A DNA stretch of 64,000 nucleotides from Haliotis asinina (taxonomy: Eukaryota; Mollusca; Gastropoda; Lepetellida; Haliotidae): contig NC_090285.1 in NCBI RefSeq assembly GCF_037392515.1, forward strand, positions 6,265,501 to 6,329,500. The letters run 5' to 3'. The notes beneath the pieces are model-generated. The model was not told the origin of the DNA, searched no databases, and worked only from the letters and a program-made list of their open reading frames with translations. The translations under genes were made by a program, and so were the position numbers. This document shows, piece by piece, positions 1 to 10,975 of this stretch (the stretch's first letter is position 1; each line of letters begins with the position of its first letter).

Positions 1-165
1 GACAGGGTCCAATGTACAAACATAATATGACTAATGACTATGCCGTATGACAGTACCCAATGTACCAACACGTACGAGGTATGACAGTGCCTAGCTTACC
101 AACACGTATGACGGATGACAGTGGGCAATGTACCAACAGGTATGACGTATGATAGGGTCCAAGTA
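1..165. repeat. 34-bp minisatellite, about 4 degenerate copies
   Basis: Units of about 34 bp begin with GACAGTRCCCAATGTACCAA-like sequence and end in GTAT. Copies start near 46, 80, 114 and 148, and a divergent copy lies at the window edge, so the array may continue to the left. Confidence 0.7.
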
Positions 166-1570
166 ACAACACTCAGGACATTGGGCATCTGCTTCTTACC
201 AGGTATATAGAAAGCCGCCAAGCAGGTTCAATCAAGAAAGCAGCTGGGGGTCAGGAGCAGGGCCACGCCCCCCGTCTGTGACATTGCGTATCTTCTCTGA
301 GGGTGCTTATCTTGAAGGAGGGAGAAACCACGCCAAGTTTGGTTTAGAATATCACCAACATTAGAAGTTGAAGCGCCAGCTACTTAGCAGTGAGCCTGTA
401 GATAGCAGTAACGAGGAGCGTGCGGCTGGGTTGTTTACCTGCCTGTACGCTAACCCAGGGTCGATGACGTTTGTTTTAGGGGCTTTGATCTCCCCGACAG
501 GTAAGCTTTGGTGTCGGGCGGCGAGTGAGATAACATTCCTATAGAGGTGAGAGTAAGGCAGAGGAGCCGTGAAGGGGGCAGGGACGAGAAGCGCTGCTGG
601 ATCCCACAACAGATAATTAATTTCTCAATTAAAATGTTTTCAGCCTGTCATAGGAGGGGGATTGATTTGCGAGACGCCGTTGTAATCTGGCGAGAGTGCA
701 GATGGAGTTAGCTGTAAGTTGTTGAAGCTGACAAACAGTCATACAATAGGTTCTCTGGGCTCGGCCTTAGATAGAGAAGCCTAACCCGTCTCCAACTGTC
801 AGGATCTATGACAGACGAGGTATGCCACCCGTTGCCAATCTCCAAACCTCGGTTGGCGGATAAAATTTTATCAGACGTCTGTATAGGAGCGGATAAAATA
901 ATATCCTCCTTTCGACATTTCTTTCAATTCTTCCAAAAGGAACAAACCGATTTCCCATTTATCACAGGCTAACGAACGCACGGCTTGGATGTGGCTCACA
1001 CCGGCCAGATTACGGTCCTTTCTTTGCGGTCCCAATTAACAATACATCCATTCAGCGGTAAAAGATAAATGAAGCAGTTTTCTGTATTATCAGCCCGGTT
1101 GCTGGGAACACCTCCTGTCCCGTGCGTCTCGGCGTTAGGCAACTGGCACCCCGTCAAGACTGGTCTCACCTCTCCTCGACTCCCAGTCTTTTCATGCAAT
1201 GACGGCTTAACACACGGAGGTAGACTCGGGGGTGATTGATCAAAATTTCATTGCATGAAAATCTCGTTCTTCAATTTTGAAAATCTGCATGCACCAAGTA
1301 TGACTAAAGATCGTTGATGTTTTAGTCCCGTTTACATCACCCAACATGTCCGATATTTCCTCACTGCAAACTGAAAAGATGTGGGTTAAGAAGGGTTACC
1401 AGTTGGAGCTATTTGGGGAGCTATTTAAGAAAAGAAAAAACATATCCTGAGATTTATTAATTTCATCTTCTGTATAAAACTTGTTTTCCACTTATTTAAT
1501 CATAAATATAGGTTCATATTCACTGTAACCAAATAATCGTATTGCATTCAAGACAATGCATCAGGCCCTT
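166..1570. other. Intergenic sequence, nothing recognised
   Basis: No reading frame here shows a family motif, a splice-bounded coding block or a repeat that I recognise. The small frames at 361-609 and 996-1199 look like chance openings. Confidence 0.5.
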
Positions 1571-1574
1571 TATT

Positions 1575-1671
1575 CCCGAAACGTTCGTAGCCCTAAGGAT
1601 TCTTAACTTTGGTCGTAGCCAATGTGTTAAGTATGGGCTTAAGAAGGTCGTAGGGCTACGAACGTTTCGAG
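1575..1671. repeat. Short foldback around ACGAACGTTTCG
   Basis: CCCGAAACGTTCGTAGCCCT at 1575-1594 is answered on the other strand by AGGGCTACGAACGTTTCGAG at 1652-1671, giving near-perfect 20-bp arms around a 57-bp loop. It directly precedes the 45-bp array and may be a small MITE end. Confidence 0.6.
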
Positions 1672-1681
1672 AATAGCTGGC

Positions 1682-1960
1682 CTGGTCACCCAAGGAATAC
1701 ATTTGGATGAATGATTCTGTGAAGATCTGGTCACCCAAGGAATACAATTGGATGAGTGATTCTGTGAAGATCTGGCCACCCAAGGAATACAATTGGATGA
1801 GTGATTCTGTGAAGATCTGGCCACCCAAGGAATACAATTGGATGAGTGATTCTGTGAAGATCTGACCACCCAAGGAATACAATTGGATGAGTGATTCTGT
1901 GAAGATCTGGCCACCCAAGGAATACAATTGGATGAGTGATTCTGTGAAGATCCGGCTGGA
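1682..1960. repeat. 45-bp minisatellite, 6 copies
   Basis: Copies start at about 1682, 1727, 1772, 1817, 1862 and 1907. Each contains CACCCAAGGAATACAATTGG and GATTCTGTGAAGATCTGG. The period is a multiple of three, so two minus-strand frames stay open and read a 15-residue repeat (IFTESLIQLYSLGGQ in one). I see no promoter, splice context or known protein, so I treat the frames as a by-product. Confidence 0.85.
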
Positions 1961-2257
1961 ATTGACCTCCTGTAACCCACGCTTGTCTTTAGAGGCGAGA
2001 AACGGGATCGGTGTTGGAATCAGGGTTCCTTGATGCATGTTATCTTATCCTAAACCTACATCGGTGCTCATGATGTCTGGGTTGTCTGGACCATACTGGA
2101 GTCCGCTCACACAAAGCTCACATTCCTGTAAGTAACGGAACTAATGTCCAGAGTGGTGTACACGTTAGGGCAACTGTATTGGATAAAAATCAGCAATGTC
2201 TCCCTGACCACATACCGACGTCAAGGCGCTCATTGTGTTTAAGGTTTCGGCCTCGTT

Positions 2258-2420
2258 GAGAGAGTGATTTGGGCTTTGAGTCTCTTTAAGCAATATTCCA
2301 GCAATGTCAAGGAGGGGGACACCAGAAATGAGCTTCACATACTGAACCCACGTGCGGAATCAAACCTGGGTCTTCGACGTGACGAGTGAACGCTTTAATC
2401 TCTTGTTTAATGCACCGCCC
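2258..2420 (-). repeat. SINE family A (tRNA-derived head), full-length copy
   Basis: On the minus strand it has an A-box-like AAAGCGTTCACTCGTCAC, a box B-like GGTTTGATTCC, then TGTGAAGCTCATTTCTGGTG and the tail GCTGGAATATTGCTTAAAG. This is the same order as the other family A copies in the window. Confidence 0.8.
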
Positions 2421-2577
2421 CCTGTTTTCAGTGAAATCATGACGGGTAATCAAATGAGACGTATGATCGGTTATTCGTAAGGGGAAACGTTAATGTGCTT
2501 CCACCTTACTAGGGCCCCTTTCCAACAGACTTGTTGTTTCTATAGGTGTATGCAGCAACTATACAGTCAGGTGTGCG

Positions 2578-2859
2578 TTAATGCAGAAGTGATATTTCAC
2601 CAGTGATATCAACGAGACTGTTGACTATTAAAAGCTTAAGAACATTTGTGTTAATTTGTACTTTCCTAATTGAAGGACCTGCAGTCTCATGGAAGTAGTT
2701 TGGTTGTAGCCGTGTTTCATGTATTAGACGACGCAAGACGTTGATCAAATGGGCTTTTAAATTCTGGTACACTGACAACATACCATACTGAATTCCAAAC
2801 TCTCTTGCAGACATAATAATGGTATATTTGCAGGAAATGGCCATCGAGAGAGGAATCAT
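2578..2859 (-). other. Unassigned 93-codon reading frame
   Basis: An ATG-initiated frame whose composition is not obviously biased. No motif, signal peptide or splice support is visible. It may be chance, and is listed only because nothing else explains the region. Confidence 0.12.
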
Positions 2860-3276
2860 TACACACCGTGAGCTAAAGTCAGCGGAGTCATAAATTCATT
2901 AAAAGGTTGGACAGATACAAGGGGGCTAATAGAGGATATACCGTACATTTATTTATGATATTGAGCATCTTCGACGAATCGCTGTGATTACCACAGACAA
3001 TAAATGCGTTGTTGAAATAATATTTTATCTACAATTTGGTTCAAATATTTTTCAAACAATTCAACATGCATTACACCTACCTAACTTTCTGTTAAATACA
3101 ATTTTATGACTCTGTATCAAGATAAAGATTTATTAAGTCGCTTGTATAGAAGTGTTACGAAAAGTTGCTCCCCTGCCCACACCGTCATTGACAAATGGAT
3201 CTTATTATAGAGAATTGTATTGTCTTGTTGCATATTTCGTAGCTGCGATGTGTATGTACATTAGGTTGTTGGTAGT

Positions 3277-3594
3277 TTAACCAGTGTGTACAGTAATTCC
3301 AGTCACATCAACACTGGCCATTAGCAGGAGGTTGCGTGCTGGTGTCCCATATCTAACCTTAAAACCGGCACAACCCCGATATACATCGTCGTCAATGACT
3401 CCACGACAATGGCAGCAAATGGAAACTAAAAATTCCACCGATTTGTGGCAGTGAAAGAAAGGCGGGCATGCTGCGAAGGTTTGACGCGCAGCTTCAAGGC
3501 TGGACATTGTTTCACAGTGAAACTGGGCCAGACGGAACAATACCGCTGAAACAAAACTGAGTGTTATTATGGAACAAATCAAACAAATGGCCAT
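3277..3594 (-). CDS. Hypothetical small cysteine-rich secreted protein
   Basis: A 105-codon ATG frame on the minus strand. The N-terminus (MAICLICSIITLSFVSAVLF) resembles a signal peptide and is followed by a region with about seven further cysteines, including a CCHC cluster. It is surrounded by AT-rich sequence with no other open frame of this quality. I do not recognise the family. No Kozak-quality start, intron or polyadenylation signal decides the case, so it may be a short secreted peptide gene, one exon of a larger gene, or chance. Confidence 0.22.
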   Translation of the reverse strand: MAICLICSIITLSFVSAVLFRLAQFHCETMSSLEAARQTFAACPPFFHCHKSVEFLVSICCHCRGVIDDDVYRGCAGFKVRYGTPARNLLLMASVDVTGITVHTG

Positions 3595-5393
3595 TTCTAT
3601 ACTACAAGTAATAAATCTTCAGGTTTTCAATGAATATATCATTGTTGAATCACCAGCCTTGCTTTGTCAAACTATGTTTTGAAAATATATATATTTCATG
3701 CTGTCCATGACTTAGATACAGTCCTCGTCATTAATCAAATGTCCCGAACATGGCAGAGTAGATATAACCGTCGCGCGTTACCTTTAGTTTCACTCGGAAT
3801 TCTCTCGGCACGCACCGTGGGAAGCTCATATATCTCGGCTACAGATTAACAGACTTATACTTAGCATTAAGTTCCAAACACTCACATAAATTATTTCGGT
3901 AAGTCTCTGGTCAACATATATACATTTCTTGTAAATGGAAATATATGGGATTTGGCAAGATCTTTATCCGTACTGAATAAAATAGGCTGGAAACTTCAGA
4001 AAAGCAGTTGTTGCTTAATCGATATCGATACCAGAGACTGCACCAGAACTATAATATAACTAGAGGCTATAATATATCTTTAAGAACAGATAGAAAGATA
4101 CACGTAGGATTGTTTGGTGTAAGTTTTCGAATATAGTGATATTAACTTTATTTCAGGGACTGTTGATTTACAATTTGAATTTATATGCAGCAGAGTGACA
4201 TTTCGTGTAGGTCGGTACTAGATATTTATTTCACCTTAACATAAGCAACGTGAAATCGAATAAAGCAATGACACGAGGGCGGCCTGTGAATGTATAACTC
4301 ACACGTAATAAGTGTAATGATGATAGAGAACTCGGTCATGATCCGCGGATGTGTACATGCCATAATCACACATCCCAACATTTACACATACGCAGGGAAA
4401 ATAGTTCGGTTTTATTTAAATACAACAACATGAGCATATTACACTATCCCGAAACCGAGCATGCGAAACACATAAAGATGATTAATTCAAGCTTAGAAAA
4501 TAGTAAAGACGCTGATTTCAACAATATGTGAGTTCATTAAGGGTCGTCTAAAGCATGTGCTGTTGACATCCACATGGTCATCAATGGTTTTAATTTGACG
4601 ACGGTGGATGTGTTAACAAAACTCAGCAATCTTGCACTTATTGATGGAGTGACGTGGCGTCATGGATAGAGGTCAGCCGAGAACACGACAGTCCCCGTAC
4701 ACAAGACTCCGACCGAACACATCCGATACCGCCTGCTCAGGCAACCGTATTTTGTTTATTCAAAGTCCAGCAAATCCGCTCAAATATTTAGGTGCAAAAT
4801 ATTTGCATTTGGTTCTCGTGGTTTGCCCACGATGTTGAAGGCTGTCAATTCCTGTAAACAGTTGCTTCAAGGGATGTTTGTCTAGAGTCGGGAAACAGGG
4901 CATGTGGTCTGGCAGGGGACAGGGCAGCCATCACAACTTCCACGTACGTATAGCATGTAGAAACAAACGAAGCACTTCCATCAGGTTGAAATAAAGCAAT
5001 TGTAGAACAAATACCCAATCACGTTGGAATAGAATAGTATCTTGTTGTTCCATACCCTAAACAGCATTCCGAGTTGAGGGCACAAGAGATGTCAAGATGG
5101 CCGCCGTCATGAGAATATAGATCGCAGTAAATCAAGATGGCGGCTGTGACAGCGGGTAAACACTTGAGGACATTTTACAACTAACAAATGGAAGTGTAGG
5201 TTGACAGGTGGCTGTTGCATGTCTGCAGAGTGATGACCAACAGGGTGGAAACGATCGCCATAAATTGATTTTGATGACGACAGCCTTGTGTTCAGCAATG
5301 GTCAGTCAACAGACCTGTTGGGCCTTCCCACTGTCACGGTCACACTCTTCGCAGCTACGTCGGACATGCACACTGTCCCTAAATATATGAGAA
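3595..5393. other. Intergenic AT-rich sequence, nothing recognised
   Basis: Only short chance frames are present. No repeat family or coding block is recognised. Confidence 0.5.
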
Positions 5394-5548
5394 TGAGTGA
5401 GTGAGTGAGTGCGGTTTATCAGTGTTACATCAATATCACCAGAAGATACAACAAATGGGCTTCACACTTAGTATTCATAAAGAGAATCAAACCCGAGACT
5501 TTGGTGAGACGAGCGAACGCTTTAACCACTTGGCTACACCACCGCAGT
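5394..5548 (-). repeat. SINE family A copy
   Basis: Begins with the complement of the CACTCACTCA tail. The tRNA-like head follows on the right, with GAGCGAACGCTTTAACCAC reading as the complement of the A-box region. The middle is divergent. Confidence 0.75.
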
Positions 5549-6288
5549 AAAGGAAGTGACGTCAGTCCTGCAGCTTCATCCGTTTATTTTCAAGATGCTG
5601 TCAATTCCGAATCCCTTGGACAGATTAGCTATCAATGTATGCAATTGGCACCCGTGCATCCGGGTGGATGGAAGAACATCCGGGTGGGTGGAAGAACAAT
5701 GCCCACGTGCACATATTTATATTTATGTAAAGAAACAAAAACTTGAAATATTAGAAGCATGTTCTTCTCAAGGTAATAAAAGAATATAAAGAACCAATGG
5801 TTCTGTAACGCAGACATATCAACTATTTAAGTAAATGATTATTCTGTTCTTTAACTCCTGTTGATGATTGTGTATTCTATATTACGGTATATATGGATGT
5901 ACAGTGTGATATCGATGATTATCAGTCTATCAGGGAGCCGGCAGTGGAAGATACGGCGAGTTGTCTCAGTACCTGTGTGTATGGTAACACAGTAGATGTT
6001 TGTTGGCAAATGTGTAACTGATAGTCTAGACATGCTTGTATTTCTTTCACAAACACGTACAGATTTAACATGTTAGTGTGCTTTGAGTCCTTTATGGAAA
6101 GAAACATGACGCAACACAATACCTGTGAGGCTATCAACTTGATTTGACTTGCGTCAATGTCTGATGGTATATATAGATTGTAATAATCTAAACCTTGCAT
6201 GGCATGTTATAGAATTTCATCAGTTGCATTTAATCTACCGTTCAGATTCATTAACTCTGCTTCTGTATATCTAATGTGTATAGTACTG

Positions 6289-6377
6289 TGTGTGAAGCCC
6301 ATTTTCTGATGTCCCCCGCCGTGACATTGCTGGAATATTGCTAAAAGCGGCGTAAAACTAAACTCACTCACTCACTC
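6289..6377 (+). repeat. SINE family A, 3' fragment
   Basis: TGTGAAGCCCATTTTCTGAT, then CCCCCGCCGTGACATTGCTG, then GGCGTAAAACTAAACTCACT. The tRNA-like head is missing (5' truncation). Confidence 0.85.
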
Positions 6378-6407
6378 TAATGTGTGTAACGAGCATACAA
6401 TATAAAT

Positions 6408-6627
6408 GAGTGTGCGAGTGAATTTAGTTTTACGACGCTATGGACAATTTTCTAGCTACATGGCAGGGGTCTGTAAATAATTCAAACTGGATCAGACAAT
6501 CCCAACAGGGATACGATGGTATGTGTCAACCAAGTCAGCGAACCTGACCACCCGATCTCCACCCGCCTCTCACGACAAGCACTGTTTACTGACGATCAGT
6601 TCTAACCCGGATCTTTACATCATCGAC
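6408..6627 (-). repeat. SINE family B copy
   Basis: Starts with the complement of the shared tail (GTGAATTTAGTTTTACGACG), then GTCTGTAAATAATTCAAACT and CAACCAAGTCAGCGAACCTG. It lies head to head with the plus-strand copy at 6704. Confidence 0.85.
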
Positions 6628-6703
6628 ATCTCCAGTGTATCCGTTCCCATAAGTCTTTACTATAGCGTGTGTGTAGACTGGATGGTGACAAATCTCCATA
6701 GGT

Positions 6704-6920
6704 TCTACACCCGTTAAGGTCCGTGTTAGAATTGATCTTCAGTAACCCATGCTTGTCGTGAGAGGCAGCTAACGGGATCGGGTGGTCAGGCTCGCTGACT
6801 TGGTTGACGCACGGCATCGGTTCGATGCTTAGGCTGTTGATCACTGGATTGTCTTGTCCGCCATAAAGCTGGAATATTGCTGATGGCGGCGTAAAACTAA
6901 ACTCACTCGCTCACTCATTC
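6704..6920 (+). repeat. SINE family B copy
   Basis: Head ACCCGTTAAGGTCCGTG, middle GGGATCGGGTGGTCAGGCTC and GTTGATCACTGGATTGTC, tail GCTGGAATATTGCTGATGGC followed by CTCACTCGCTCACTCA. Confidence 0.88.
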
Positions 6921-7018
6921 CATGGGATCTCCAAGCTGGAATGGGATCCTCTATTGGTTGTATCAGGGACCAAATGGTCTAGTTCGTATTGTTGATTGGT
7001 TGAAGAGAGACAGTAAGC

Positions 7019-7170
7019 TGGGTTTTACGCCGCTTGTAGCAATATTCCAGCAATATCCGGGCAATGGTCAGCAAAAACGGGCTTAACACTTTGTACCCAT
7101 GTGGGAAATCGAACCCGGGTCTTCGACTTGACGAGCGAACGCTTTAACCACAGGGCCACTCCACCGTCCC
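7019..7170 (-). repeat. SINE family A copy
   Basis: Minus strand: TTAAAGCGTTCGCTCGTCAA (A-box region), CCCGGGTTCGATTTCC (box B), and the tail complement GGTTTTACGCCGC at the left end. Confidence 0.88.
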
Positions 7171-7379
7171 CATTACGACAAGTAAGTTACCGATTGACGA
7201 CCCCTCCAAGCCGTTTAACCAGTTATCATATGAACCTGTCTCCAGAACCCCAATCTTCGTGTCAGTCATTGGAATTTCTGGTCCAGACCTTGCAAATAAT
7301 TCGTTGTGACCGATGATAAGCATGAAACACACCCAGTGGTAGCCGTCTTCCACTGTTGTTTCCACCCAGTGTAAAATAG

Positions 7380-7555
7380 TGAGCAGCAAAACACAGTCCG
7401 TGTTTGTGTATCTGGTGTTGTGTCTTGCACGTGTTGTGTCATGTAACCGTTGTTGCATCCCGTATCTGGTGTTGTGTCATGTATCCGTTGTTGTGTACCG
7501 TATTTGGTGCTGTATCATCTGGTGTTGTGTCCCGCATCTTGTGTTGTCTCTCTCT
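7380..7555. repeat. TGTTGTGT-rich degenerate minisatellite
   Basis: TATCTGGTGTTGTGTC recurs four to five times with variable spacers of 33-48 bp. The overlapping plus-strand frames (VLCHVSVV-like) are products of the repeat. Confidence 0.6.
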
Positions 7556-8655
7556 GTCTTTCCATGTGTGCGTTAAATGCCAAACTGGTTTTGTCTCCTG
7601 TAATCTGTTAAAGAGATCTCTTCATAATATCGTAGTGATCATTCCTCAAATTATCTCAGTCCGATAATACACTGAACTATTAATGGGACAATGGCTATCA
7701 TATGAATTTGGTTATACATTGAACAGGGACGGCGGAATATAAGGAACTCCATGCGGTGAAAACCATTAGCTCCAAAACGCCTCTGTCAGGCGCAGAGATC
7801 CGCGATAAGAAATTAGGACCATGAATGGCGTTAGTCACAGTCGTGTTGCATTACAGAGCACAGTGGACCATGTAGAAATCAATACCGACATCATCAATAA
7901 ACTTTCTCCTGTATGTCGGATTGTTGGACGCTGGGCCAGCCCGCCACTGAAGAGTAGTGTTTTATAGCCGAGGGTACGCCCCAGACCGAGCCCGGGGTCC
8001 AGGAAGACATGATTAGGTTTTCGTAATTATGTGTGTATACGGGTAGATTTTCATCCTGTTTGTTTGTGATAAGACGCTGACGCCGTCCGCGGGAGTAAAG
8101 ATCATAGTTGTTCCACTCCCGACCAAATAACATTAATTCTGATCGCGTGCCCTTTAACACAAGCACGTGCAGTACAATGGGGGACGAACGCCGGATACAA
8201 AAGATGAAACTCTGGAATTTCTGGATGAAGAATTACGAGCTTTATGACAGTCAAACTAACAAACCATAGCCTTTGTTGCCTTGACTTAACGAAGCACATT
8301 GCGTATCGGGGTCGGTCGAGGTTAGAGTTGAAGTTTAACAGTATATTTGAGGGGGCAAGCTGTAAGAGCTGTGTTGATATGGTGGGGCGGATGTGGTGTA
8401 TGAGAAATGCTTGATGGGAAGGGTCGGCGAGGTCAGACACTGACCAGTTCACACAGCATGAGATGACATGGAATGGATTGAGTTGATTGAACTATCACAG
8501 ATGGTTAACTGACCGGCAGTAGATAAAGCGGGACATTAGCAGTAGGGAATTAGCGTGGGAATGTCGCACACTCCAACACGAGGAAGAGGTGATGGTCAAG
8601 TGATGGTGTTCTATCGCATTATCGAACGTGCTGATAATAAGTTATCTGTTAAGTT
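7556..8655. other. Intergenic sequence, nothing recognised
   Basis: No coding motif or repeat family recognised. The minus-strand frames at 7894-8166 and 8102-8452 overlap each other and carry no motif. Confidence 0.5.
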
Positions 8656-8659
8656 AACA

Positions 8660-8830
8660 GTACTAACACTGACCGAATCCCCTGGTGTTGATAGTGCAAC
8701 GCTGACCGAATCCCCTGGTCCTGACAGTACAACACTGACCGAATCCCTTGGTGTTGACAGTACAACACTGACCGAATCCCCTGTGCTGACAGTACAACAC
8801 TGACTAAATCAGCTGGTCCTGACTGAATTT
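8660..8830. repeat. 36-bp minisatellite, 4-5 copies
   Basis: CACTGACCGAATCCCCTGGT recurs at about 36-bp spacing, with the later copies diverging. The period keeps one frame open but no gene context is seen. Confidence 0.8.
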
Positions 8831-8868
8831 CCAGGTATTTTAAACAAATCTAGATCTCCAGATTGTCC

Positions 8869-8911
8869 TATCTATCTATCTCTCTATCTATCTCTCTATC
8901 TATCTATCTGT
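8869..8911. repeat. (CTAT/CTCT)n microsatellite
   Basis: A run of CTAT and CTCT tetranucleotides, about ten units. Confidence 0.9.
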
Positions 8912-9477
8912 GCAATGACCCAATCCCCCGGTAGTAGCACAATTACACACTTACAACACACGAATTGAAAAAAAACTCCCACAAAATGCACCCCCAAATT
9001 CATGGAAGTGGTTTTGTGTGATCTCGTCGCAGCTAAGACGTCGAGAGTGTCTCAGACCTTCAGTAAAACAGGTATTGATCGCTGGCGTTACACAAGTATC
9101 ATAGCGTCTGACATTTCCTTTTACAACATTCAGTTTATCATTAATTTTATTACTTAACTTGTCAAAATGTGTTATTTCTGTAAAATCACAACATTTTGTT
9201 TTTATTTAGTTGTACAGTCATTATTAGTTTTGTTACCAAATGATTTATCGTATTACCGTCATCGTTGAAAGGTGGAGTAAGAGGTATACGTTAGGTAAAG
9301 GTATTTCAGTTCTCGTGAATATTATGAGGTAGGATATGCTTTGGAATCTGGGCTTTTGAGAACGTAAACACGTGTATGTAGTGTTAGTTAGTGTGTGTAT
9401 GAGTGAACCAGATGATATTGTTTATTTATCGCATAAAACAATGTGATATTAATGCCAGGTACCCGATTCCTTCTTTA
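8912..9477. other. Intergenic AT-rich sequence, nothing recognised
   Basis: No frame, repeat family or regulatory motif that I can support. Confidence 0.5.
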
Positions 9478-9556
9478 GTGGGTGAGTGAGTATGGTTTTA
9501 CGCCGCCTTTAGCAATTTTACAGCAATATTGCGGCGAAGGACATCAGAAATAATAT
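9478..9556 (-). repeat. SINE family A, 3' fragment
   Basis: GTGAGTGAGTATGGTTTTAC followed by GCCGCCTTTAGCAATTTTAC. Only the tail half is kept. Confidence 0.75.
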
Positions 9557-10129
9557 GTATGTAAATATAAATGCTGTTTTACATTTGGCTTCAGACACCG
9601 GTGCAGAGCAGTGTAATGAAGCAGTAATGTTGCCAGACAAAATGTATGGTCCGAGCATAGATACCTTATCATCATGTACACGTATTAAGATTATACTACA
9701 GTCAAGACTTACAACTTGTGCTATAAAACTAACACGCCTTGCTATACATTCCGTAAAACATGATAACGTTGTATCGACTAGGGTATAACCAGCGAAATAA
9801 ACCAGGACTGTAGACTAGACTTAAACTCATAGCCGATGTACATTTTTGTTCTCCAGAAAGAGACAGTTATAAATGCCGATGCACAACGCATTCTTCCGCG
9901 CTGATAGTAATCATTGGTATACACTGGTAAATAGTTTGTACTCTGTTATCACTCCTGTTCTTTATCAAAGCTGAATGATATGCATTCATCGGTATGCCTT
10001 TATGTCACAGTATATATTACATAGTTGTATTACTTGCTATAAATTATTAACATTATTAACACCGGCGTAGAACGTGCTCTCCGGGGGAAACTAAACCTTA
10101 TTCCGCGCTGTACAATGTGTTGTGCATAA

Positions 10130-10975
10130 AATATTGCCTTGTTGTATACCAATGTACAACTTATACTCTTATAAACACAAATTTACACCCTGCTATGATA
10201 ACTCATTAATATAGATATGTACATCATGAAATGTAATAATGGCTTACTTACATATACAATCGGAGGGTAACATATTCGGTATACTCCGGTGTACAATTTG
10301 TACCGTTAACTCACTACAATACATCGATGTACAATTTGTATTGTATCATCACTTACAATACACAGAACCCGTGAAGGTCCCGGGGTAGAATAGGCCTTCA
10401 GTAACCCATGCTTGCCATAAAAGGCCATTATGCTTGTCATAAGAGGCGACTTACGGGATCGGGTGGTAAGGCCCGCTGACTTGGTTGGCACATGTCATCG
10501 ATTCCCAATTGCGCAGATCGATGCTCATGATGTTGATCACTGGATTGTCTGGTCCAGACTCGATTATTTACAGACCGCCACCATATAGCTGGAATATTAC
10601 CACGTGCGGCGTAAAACTAAATTCACTCACTCACTACAATAGACCTATGTACTTTAATATGTCATAACCTACAACTGTACATTGATGAACAGTTTGTACG
10701 ATAGTTTGACTTACAACTACACAACGATGCGCATACGTTACTCTACCACGACTTACCATTACACACCGCTGTATAATCCGTATACCATCATAACTCACAA
10801 CTGTGAATCGGTGTACAGTCTGCACAGTATAATGACTTACAATAATATACCGATGTGCAATCAGTATACCATTACGACTTCCAACTGAACATCGGTGTAC
10901 AGTTTGTATGACATTATTACTTACAATTATACACCGATCTACAGTCTGTGAATGTCGCCTGTATAGCGTGTGCAC
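10130..10975. repeat. Degenerate ~48-bp array (ACACCGATGTACAGTTTGTA-like) split by a SINE
   Basis: Loosely conserved units carry a GATGTACAATTTGTAT core, then ATNATNACTTACAATTATACA. They occur at 10140-10362 and again at 10636-10960. The family B SINE at 10366-10635 lies between the halves, so it inserted into a pre-existing array. Confidence 0.6.
10366..10635 (+). repeat. SINE family B, full-length copy
   Basis: GAACCCGTGAAGGTCCCGGG at the head, then AATAGGCCTTCAGTAACCC, GATCGGGTGGTAAGGCCC, GACCGCCACCATATAGCTGG and the tail AAATTCACTCACTCAC. One of the most complete copies of the family here. Confidence 0.9.
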
